Assembly: GCF_000455205.1 (NCBI RefSeq)
Contig: NZ_AUWQ01000028.1
Span: 1 to 64,000 of the forward strand
From: Mycobacterium sp. UM_CSW
GTDB taxonomy: Bacteria > Actinomycetota > Actinomycetes > Mycobacteriales > Mycobacteriaceae
Reading direction: 5' to 3'
DNA: 64,000 nt
Part shown: positions 58,746-64,000 of the stretch, piece by piece
How positions within the stretch are numbered: the first letter of the stretch is position 1
Layout of the letters: every line of letters starts with the position of its first letter
Translations under genes and position numbers: made by a program
The notes under the pieces: model-generated
Seen by the model: only the letters and a program-made list of their open reading frames with translations
What the model was told of the DNA's origin: nothing
The model's database searches: none

Positions 58746-59006
58746 ATGAGCACTCCGGACCGCATGGCCGCGGCGCCGACCGATCGCTTCGCGGTCGGGC
58801 GCACACGTAATCCCCGCACCCGACGAACGGTTGACCTTACGCCCGCCCAGCATCGAGCTCTCGACATCTGGCAGCGAGAGGCCGCCGACCGCCTCGGCGT
58901 CGCTCGCGTCACTGGGCAAGAGGTTCTCGCCACGCTCGTCGACCAACTGCTCAACGACCCCAAACTCGCGGCCCAGATCACGCGCACCATCCAGGCCAAG
59001 CGGTAG
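58746..59006 (+). CDS. Small DNA-binding-like protein (possible RHH/partition type)
   Basis: 86 residues, very basic in the first half. TRRTVDLTPAQHRALDIWQREAADRLGV then RVTGQEVLATLVDQLLNDPKLA reads as a beta-strand followed by two helices, the order of a ribbon-helix-helix or ParB-like small DNA-binding domain, of the type seen on mycobacterial plasmids next to parA. No parA or rep gene is nearby, so it may be a chromosomal relic. Function is not certain. Repeated ACTGA words lie just upstream. Confidence 0.55.
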   Translation: MSTPDRMAAAPTDRFAVGRTRNPRTRRTVDLTPAQHRALDIWQREAADRLGVARVTGQEVLATLVDQLLNDPKLAAQITRTIQAKR

Positions 59007-59015
59007 CGCCCGTCG

Positions 59016-60089
59016 TCAGGATTCCAAACGCCGCGAATCGATTCCGCGTGCCACCGCGTCACGCAGCGGCGAGGCGTCGAGCGCGGCCGATAGTTGGCGA
59101 CCGACCTGTGCGATGCGGATTCGGGGTCCGGCGCGGGCGACGAGCCGGACGATGCCGTCAAAACGCTCGCCGTCGATGATCGGCGACAGCGGCTCGTCCT
59201 CGGCCTCGATGACCATCTCTTCGCCGTTGACATCCCGCACCCGATCACCGGGAAGCGTTCCGTTGCGGAGCGCCGAGGGCAGGTTCGCGATGATCCTCGA
59301 CGGCCTCAGGTACCCGGCTTGGAAGTGCAGCGCGCCAGGTTGAGACGCTTTCGGGAATAGCCGGAAACCTGCGCCGATGTGCAGGTCGATCGCACCGGCG
59401 TGCAGCAATGTGTGTGTCCGCGTGGGGACCTCGACGCCGTCGATCGCGACACGCGCGCGCGTCGGCGCGAACAGGCGGGTCGCATAGTTGGACTTGTTCG
59501 AGTGTCCGGGGACCACCTTGTTGGTCACATAGTCGCCAAACGAGCGGGCCATCACCCGAACGACGTCCGCCCGGCCATGCGTGTGGTTGTCGTAGTACTT
59601 GTCGTAGAACCGGTTGCCGACGCCCCCGGCGGCCAGGCCAAAGCAGAGCCGGTAAAACTTTGCGCCGTCCGCGGTTTCGCCGTCGAGCTCCAGGGTGTCC
59701 AGAAACGTTTCCGGCGGAGGCTGATTCGCCTCGGCCGCGGCGACCAGCGCGCGCAAAACCGCTTCGGGCCGGCCTCGCACCCGCGCCTTGCGCGCGACGG
59801 CGTTGACGCTGCCGCCATTGCTCGGCACGAACGCCGGCCAACGCTCCGGATCGTCGACGCAGTGCCGGGTTTCGTTGATCAACCAGTTCAGCGAACCGTC
59901 GCCGCCGTCGCTGATCAGGTGGCTGACCCGCGGGTACAGCTGCCCGACGGCGTTGCGCAGCTCCTCCACCGAGGTAGTTTCGTGCACCTCGCCCCACGGG
60001 CCGACGATGCGGCGCATGTCGGCGGCGACATCGTGGCGCGCGGCACGGTTCTTGCGCGCAAGCGGATTGACGATGACCCCTAGATACAT
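59016..60089 (-). CDS. Diacylglycerol/lipid kinase family protein
   Basis: 357 residues. GVIVNPLARKNR is the nucleotide-binding start of the DAGK_cat domain, ISDGGDGSLNWLIN is the GGDG(T/S) catalytic motif, FVPSNGGSVNAVAR the second conserved loop, and NGEEMVIEAEDEPLSPIIDGE the C-terminal beta-sandwich strand. It uses ATP to phosphorylate diacylglycerol or a related lipid at the membrane. Not adjacent to related lipid genes; ends nine bases from the 58746 gene stop. Confidence 0.82.
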   Translation of the reverse strand: MYLGVIVNPLARKNRAARHDVAADMRRIVGPWGEVHETTSVEELRNAVGQLYPRVSHLISDGGDGSLNWLINETRHCVDDPERWPAFVPSNGGSVNAVARKARVRGRPEAVLRALVAAAEANQPPPETFLDTLELDGETADGAKFYRLCFGLAAGGVGNRFYDKYYDNHTHGRADVVRVMARSFGDYVTNKVVPGHSNKSNYATRLFAPTRARVAIDGVEVPTRTHTLLHAGAIDLHIGAGFRLFPKASQPGALHFQAGYLRPSRIIANLPSALRNGTLPGDRVRDVNGEEMVIEAEDEPLSPIIDGERFDGIVRLVARAGPRIRIAQVGRQLSAALDASPLRDAVARGIDSRRLES

Positions 60090-60265
60090 CTGGGGCTCCC
60101 CGACTCACCCCGGCCGCAACGCGTACGTGGGATTTCGCTGGCCATCTCCGCGACGATACCCGCGATGGCGATGTGGGCGCGCCGACGCGAATCTCCGCAC
60201 GGTCGCGGTGGAGCAAAAGCATTGCCCGGGACGGCCCCTGCCGCTTCGCGGCTAGGGTGGCTGCC

Positions 60266-61135
60266 ATGTCAGGTTGGACCGCGGCGGACCTGCCGTCGTT
60301 TTCGGGACGGACCGCCATCGTCACCGGTGCCAGCGGCGGGCTGGGCGAGGTGACCGCGCGGGAGTTGGCGCGGGTCGGCGCCCACGTCATCCTGGCGGTG
60401 CGCAACACCGACAAGGGTGACGCCGCGGCCGCGCGAATGACCGGCCAAGTCGAGGTGCGCCGGCTCGACCTGCAAGACCTCTCGTCGGTGCGACACTTCG
60501 CCGATCAGGTCGACAGAGTCGACGTACTCGTCAATAACGCCGGCATCATGGCGACGAAGCGCGCGGTCACCGTCGACGGGTTCGAGGGCCAGATCGGCAC
60601 CAATCACCTCGGTCATTTCGCGTTGACCAACCTGTTGCTGCCCAGGCTGACCGATCGCGTGGTGACGGTGTCCTCGCTGCTGCATCACATCGGCTACATC
60701 AGCCGCAAAGACCTGAACTGGCAGTCCCGGCCGTACTCGGCGTGGCTGGCCTACGGCCAGTCGAAGCTGGCCAACCTGCTGTTCACCAGCGAGCTGCAGC
60801 GGCGCCTGGATGCGGCCGGTTCTCCGCTGCGCGCGCTGGCCGCGCACCCCGGTTGGTCGCACACGAACCTGCAGGGCAATTCGGGTCGCAAGTTCGGCGA
60901 CGCGGCGGTGTTGGCCGTCGACCGCCTCGTGTCCACCGACGCCGACTTCGGTGCCCGGCAAACGTTGTATGCCGCATCGCAGGACCTGGCGGGCGATACG
61001 TTCGTCGGCCCTCGGTTCGGCCTGTACGGTCGCAGCCAGCCGACCTGGCGAAATTGGCCGGCCAGGCGCGCAACCAGTGCCGCCGCGCTCTGGGAGCTGT
61101 CCGAACAGCTCACCGGCACGAAATTCCCGCTCTGA
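60266..61135 (+). CDS. Short-chain dehydrogenase (retinol dehydrogenase/WWOX-like)
   Basis: 289 residues from ATG 60266. TGASGGLGE cofactor motif, RLDLQDLSSVRHFAD, NNAGIMA, catalytic Ser in VVTVSSLLHHIG and Y-x3-K in YGQSKLANLLF. The N-terminal arginine after strand 2 (AVRNTDKG) favours NADPH. The extended layout with AHPGWSHTNLQG resembles mycobacterial retinol-dehydrogenase-like SDRs acting on lipids. Alone on its strand except for the DMT gene 138 bases on. Confidence 0.85.
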   Translation: MSGWTAADLPSFSGRTAIVTGASGGLGEVTARELARVGAHVILAVRNTDKGDAAAARMTGQVEVRRLDLQDLSSVRHFADQVDRVDVLVNNAGIMATKRAVTVDGFEGQIGTNHLGHFALTNLLLPRLTDRVVTVSSLLHHIGYISRKDLNWQSRPYSAWLAYGQSKLANLLFTSELQRRLDAAGSPLRALAAHPGWSHTNLQGNSGRKFGDAAVLAVDRLVSTDADFGARQTLYAASQDLAGDTFVGPRFGLYGRSQPTWRNWPARRATSAAALWELSEQLTGTKFPL

Positions 61136-61273
61136 GGCTGACCGCGCAGGCGTCGACGCGCCCCACCCACGAGTCGCGGTTAGATTTGTGGGTAGCCAGT
61201 CAGCAGCTTGCTGCGCGGGTCCGCTACGGCGAGCCAGCTAACAGCGAACAAGTTCGGGTGAGGAGGTTATGCC

Positions 61274-62191
61274 ATGTCGGATACGAACCTGGCGGTTCTG
61301 CTCGCCCTGTGCGCCGCGCTGGCATCCGCGGTTGGCAATGTGATCCGGCAGCGCTCCGCGCAGGAGGTCACCGAAAAACAGGTCGGTCATCTGACGTTGT
61401 TCGGCATGTTGCTGCGCGACAAGCGTTGGTGGCTAGGCGGTTTGGGCGACATCTCGAGTTACCTCCTGCTGGCCTGGGCCCTCGACGAGGGATCGGTGCT
61501 GTTGGTGATGTCGCTTCAGGTGACGGCGCTGTTGTTCGCGCTGCCGATCTACGCGCGGGTGACCCGTCATCGGGTGAGCCGCGGCGAATGGTTGTGGGCG
61601 ATAGTGCTGGCCGCGGCATTGGCGGTCATGATCGCGGTCGGGCAACCGGCGGGCGGCCACGAGCGCGGCTCGCTCGCAGCCTGGCTGGTGGTGGCGATCG
61701 TGATGGGCCCGCCGCTGCTGCTGTTCTTGCTGGGCGCCCGGATCTGGTCGAACCGTCCGGCCGCGGCATTGCTGTTGGCGGCGGTGGCCGGTTCGTTGCT
61801 GGCGGTGTTCTCGGTGCTGATGAAGGGCGTCGTCGACGTCATCGAACACCACGCGGGAGACCTGTGGCACACGCCCGAGCTGTATGCCTGGCTGTTCACC
61901 GGAGTCGCCGGGATGATCATCCACCAATCGGCCTATCGCGCCGGAGCGCTCACCGCGTCGCTGCCGACGATCATCGTCGCCAAACCCGTCGTGGCCGGGG
62001 TGCTCGGAATCACCGTGCTGGCCGAGACTTTGAACGCCGACGGCACAGGTTGGTTCCTGCTGGCGGTGGCCGCAGTGGTGGTGATCGTTGCGACCATCGG
62101 TCTGGCTCGCGGTGAGGCCGCGACGATGGCGGCCGGCGCCGGGCGCGACGTGAAGCTCACCGACCGGCCAAAGGCGGCCTCCCAAGCCTGA
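61274..62191 (+). CDS. DMT-superfamily (EamA-like) membrane protein, copy 2
   Basis: 305 residues, paralogue of 29577-30455. IRQRSAQEVTEKQVGHLTLFGMLLRDKRWWLGGL near the start and SVLMKGVVDVIEHHAGDLWHTPELYAWLFTG in the middle correspond to the same segments in copy 1, and TIIVAKPVVAGVLGITVLAETLNADG to the second repeat end. About ten helices. Role uncertain. GTGAGGAGGT lies upstream of ATG 61274. Converges with the EmbR-like gene. Confidence 0.75.
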   Translation: MSDTNLAVLLALCAALASAVGNVIRQRSAQEVTEKQVGHLTLFGMLLRDKRWWLGGLGDISSYLLLAWALDEGSVLLVMSLQVTALLFALPIYARVTRHRVSRGEWLWAIVLAAALAVMIAVGQPAGGHERGSLAAWLVVAIVMGPPLLLFLLGARIWSNRPAAALLLAAVAGSLLAVFSVLMKGVVDVIEHHAGDLWHTPELYAWLFTGVAGMIIHQSAYRAGALTASLPTIIVAKPVVAGVLGITVLAETLNADGTGWFLLAVAAVVVIVATIGLARGEAATMAAGAGRDVKLTDRPKAASQA

Positions 62192-62197
62192 AGCTGT

Positions 62198-63316
62198 TCA
62201 GGTGTCACACATTTCGAATGTGAATTCGTGGCCGCAGATGGAAATGCGGTCGCCATCGGCCAGCGTCGCGCTGGTGCGGATCCGTCGGTCCCCGACGTCG
62301 ACGCCGTTGGCGGACTGCAGGTCGGTGATCACAAAGCTGTTCCCGGTGTCGACGATCACGGCGTGGTGGCGGCTGACCGTGTCGTCGTCGATGACGATGT
62401 CATTGTCGGAGAGTCGGCCGATCCTGGTCGTCGCTCCGCGCAGCGGATGACGACCGCCGGCGGCATCGCGCAGGTACGCCACGACGGAGTCGCGTGAGTC
62501 CTCGGTAGGCCTACGCATAGTCGCGACAACACGTTTCGCCGTCGCGCGGGCCACCTGTTTGACGTCGAGTGGCTCCTGGCGAAGGATCCGCTGGTGCAGG
62601 GTCCGCAAGGTCGGACCGGGGTCGATGCCCAACTCGTCGGCGAGCGTCGTCTTCAGCCGGCCGTACGCGTCGAGCGCGTCGTATTGCCGCTCGTTCAGGT
62701 AGTAGGCCGTTATCAGCTGTGCCCACAACGGTTCTCGGTAAGGGTGCTCGGAAACCAGCGCTTCGAGCTCGGCGATAACCGAATGGACTCGCCCGCACGC
62801 GATCTCGGCTTCCGCCCGCGCGGTCAGCGCCACCAGCTTGTCCTCCGCCAGCCCGGCGGCGAAGGCCTCCACGAATTCGAAATCGCGCAAGTCCTCCAGC
62901 ACCGGGCCGCGCCACTCGGCCAACGCGGTCGACAGGTGGCGGCTGGCCTGATCGAACCGGCCGGCCGCGGCTGCCTCGATTCCGGCCTTTTGCTCGACGG
63001 CGAAGCGCCCGACATCGCATGCCTCGTCGGGCACGTTGAGCCGATATCCCGGCTGGGCGCTGACCAGAACGCCGGCGCCGCCCACCAGTCGACGAAGCCG
63101 AGACACGTGCGCGTGCAGGCTCGCCCGCGCCTCGGGCGGGGGGTCCTGCTGCCACGCCGCGTCGATCAGCGAGTCGATGGCAACGGTGCGATTTCGATTG
63201 ATCAGCAGAGCGGCCAGCACGGCTCGCTGCTTCGCTGGGCCCAGCGCAATCTCGGTGCCGTTGGCGCACAACTGCAACGGTCCCAACACCCCGAACCGGA
63301 GAGCGTCATCGGCCAT
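62198..63316 (-). CDS. EmbR-like transcriptional regulator (winged helix-BTAD-FHA)
   Basis: 372 residues from ATG 63316, AGGGAGG upstream. Winged-helix DNA-binding domain (1-100: FGVLGPLQLCANGTEIALGPAKQRAVLAALLINRNRTV), BTAD tetratricopeptide-like domain (105-260: AVEQKAGIEAAAAGRFDQASRHLSTALAEWRGPVL), and FHA domain (275-370: TRIGRLSDNDIVIDDDTVSRHHAVIVDTGNSFVITDLQSANGVDV). This matches M. tuberculosis EmbR, phosphorylated by PknH and bound through the FHA domain; EmbR controls arabinosyltransferase genes. The kinase gene lies 17 bases upstream, so kinase and regulator are probably one signalling unit. Whether it is EmbR itself or a paralogue is not decided. Confidence 0.9.
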   Translation of the reverse strand: MADDALRFGVLGPLQLCANGTEIALGPAKQRAVLAALLINRNRTVAIDSLIDAAWQQDPPPEARASLHAHVSRLRRLVGGAGVLVSAQPGYRLNVPDEACDVGRFAVEQKAGIEAAAAGRFDQASRHLSTALAEWRGPVLEDLRDFEFVEAFAAGLAEDKLVALTARAEAEIACGRVHSVIAELEALVSEHPYREPLWAQLITAYYLNERQYDALDAYGRLKTTLADELGIDPGPTLRTLHQRILRQEPLDVKQVARATAKRVVATMRRPTEDSRDSVVAYLRDAAGGRHPLRGATTRIGRLSDNDIVIDDDTVSRHHAVIVDTGNSFVITDLQSANGVDVGDRRIRTSATLADGDRISICGHEFTFEMCDT

Positions 63317-63333
63317 CGCGCCTCCCTTCGCCG

Positions 63334-64000
63334 TCACCAGAGGTATACGCGGGCGCTGCTGCCCCCGACGCAGGTAATCCAGCTGTCACCCGGGTGCTGC
63401 TGGCAGTGCATGAGGAAGTTCGAGCCGTTGCACAGCGCGCCGGGAACGGTCTTGCAGTCGACGGCGCCCGGCGCCGAGACGGCCCGAGGCAGCGGGCTGG
63501 CGTTGCCGTATTCAGCCCAATAGGACGTCAGGACGCTGTTGGCGAAAAGGCATGACGTTTCCGGAGTCCCACGTCCGGCGTGGGTGCCGAACCCCGTGGC
63601 CGTCGGCAGGGAGAAGCCTTGGTCGCAGGACTGATGCAGGACGCTCAGGTCCGGTCCCGTTATCAGCGGGGGCACCGCGGCGCGCGGTGGCGAGGTCTGC
63701 GGCTGCCCGCTCGGGCCATGGGCGACGAGCGCGATGGCCACACCGATGCCCGCGAGAATCAGGGCGGCCGAGACCCCAATCACGGTCGGCAGCAGCCATC
63801 TCCGCTTGCGCTCGCTCGAACCGCGCTTCGGGAGTTCGCCCGTGGCGATCTCTTCCGTCGCGCCGCCTGACGCCAGGCCGACGGTGGTAAACGGGCGGGT
63901 GCCGTCGCCGTCGGTCGACGAGCTGCCCAACGCGCGCTGCGCCGCGCGGGCGAGAGCACCCGCCGTTCCGTAGCGCTCGTCGGGGTCTTTGGCCATGCCG
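63334..64000 (-). CDS. Receptor Ser/Thr kinase, 3' part (cut by the window edge)
   Basis: 222 codons of the C-terminal part; the start and catalytic loop lie beyond base 64000. GMAKDPDERYGTAGALARAAQRAL is the end of the kinase C-lobe. A Ser/Thr-rich linker follows, then KRRW and one transmembrane helix (LLPTVIGVSAALILAGIGVAIALVAHG), then an extracellular domain of about 120 residues with six or seven cysteines (HQSCDQGFS, TSCLFA, DCKTV, LCNGS, HCQQHP, TCVGG). That domain differs from the PknH domain. It is co-oriented and nearly adjacent to the EmbR-like gene, so it is the likely kinase for it. Confidence 0.82.
   Translation of the reverse strand, partial: GMAKDPDERYGTAGALARAAQRALGSSSTDGDGTRPFTTVGLASGGATEEIATGELPKRGSSERKRRWLLPTVIGVSAALILAGIGVAIALVAHGPSGQPQTSPPRAAVPPLITGPDLSVLHQSCDQGFSLPTATGFGTHAGRGTPETSCLFANSVLTSYWAEYGNASPLPRAVSAPGAVDCKTVPGALCNGSNFLMHCQQHPGDSWITCVGGSSARVYLW

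Noticed and set aside
58504-58749. Possible 81-residue gene just before the 58746 gene with ATGA-like overlap
   Set aside because: No ribosome-binding site, no recognisable fold, many rare-looking codons, and it covers the repeat words that fit regulatory sites better.

Overview
The window is high-GC actinobacterial DNA. The secreted and cell-wall protein families (LpqH-type lipoprotein, PknH-type sensor lipoprotein, DUF732, Excalibur), PimC, several F420-type luciferase-like oxidoreductases, the SseB/HtpG/DhmA block and the EmbR-like regulator beside a Ser/Thr kinase all point to a slow-growing Mycobacterium, probably the M. avium complex or a near relative. This assignment comes from remembered family knowledge; no search was run. 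I see no rRNA, tRNA, CRISPR, insertion sequence or phage gene.

Layout. 1-0.9 kb: end of a catabolic acetoin pair (alsS-alsD). 1.1-6.3 kb: a DinB/maleylpyruvate-isomerase-like protein coupled to an LLM oxidoreductase, divergent from an MmyB-type regulator across a palindrome; then pimC, a DUF732 protein and sseB. 6.3-12.9 kb: a secreted nucleosidase-like protein, a tightly coupled five-gene catabolic-looking operon (7466-11062), an LpqH-type lipoprotein and a hydrolase. 12.9-21.6 kb: an oxidative cluster with two closely related P450s, a TetR regulator, an overlooked 38-residue membrane peptide coupled to an AveC-like membrane protein, an LLM oxidoreductase, two DapB-fold dehydrogenases and a PatB/MalY beta-lyase. 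Two copies of one candidate TetR operator and the remains of a deleted second LLM gene lie inside it.

21.7-30.9 kb: DUF2652 protein, haloalkane dehalogenase dhmA, amidohydrolase, cysQ-like phosphatase, thiolase, bicupin and membrane proteins. 30.9-37.6 kb: PknH-type lipoprotein; a soluble PRC/MgtE-N/CBS protein coupled to an NRAMP-like transporter with an altered metal site; an Excalibur protein; an MFS carrier divergent from a GntR regulator. 37.6-46.9 kb: htpG, an acyl-CoA synthetase/thioesterase pair, a VIT transporter, a collagen-like Gly-Pro secreted protein, an LLM oxidoreductase, an XRE/nucleotidyltransferase pair resembling a toxin-antitoxin module, and a methyltransferase.

46.9-51.9 kb: a second Gly-Pro secreted protein, a GlxA-type AraC regulator divergent from an MFS exporter, a DJ-1 protein, and a convergent YihY/DUF3072 pair with SigF-like promoters. 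52-58.2 kb: a four-gene operon led by a 1087-residue FAAL-ACP-thioester-reductase, followed by a ferritin-like di-iron protein, an alpha/beta hydrolase and a 2Fe-2S ferredoxin reductase; this is the strongest candidate for an undescribed lipid-modifying pathway. 58.2-64 kb: a gene-poor stretch with a small DNA-binding-like gene, a lipid kinase, an SDR, a DMT-type membrane protein, and an EmbR-like regulator downstream of a truncated receptor kinase.

The recurring theme is acyl and small-molecule oxidation (P450, LLM, SDR, thiolase, hydrolases) under local one-component regulators. Most operons are translationally coupled through ATGA or GTGA overlaps, and several promoters put the -10 box 5-7 bases before the start codon, as in leaderless mycobacterial mRNAs.
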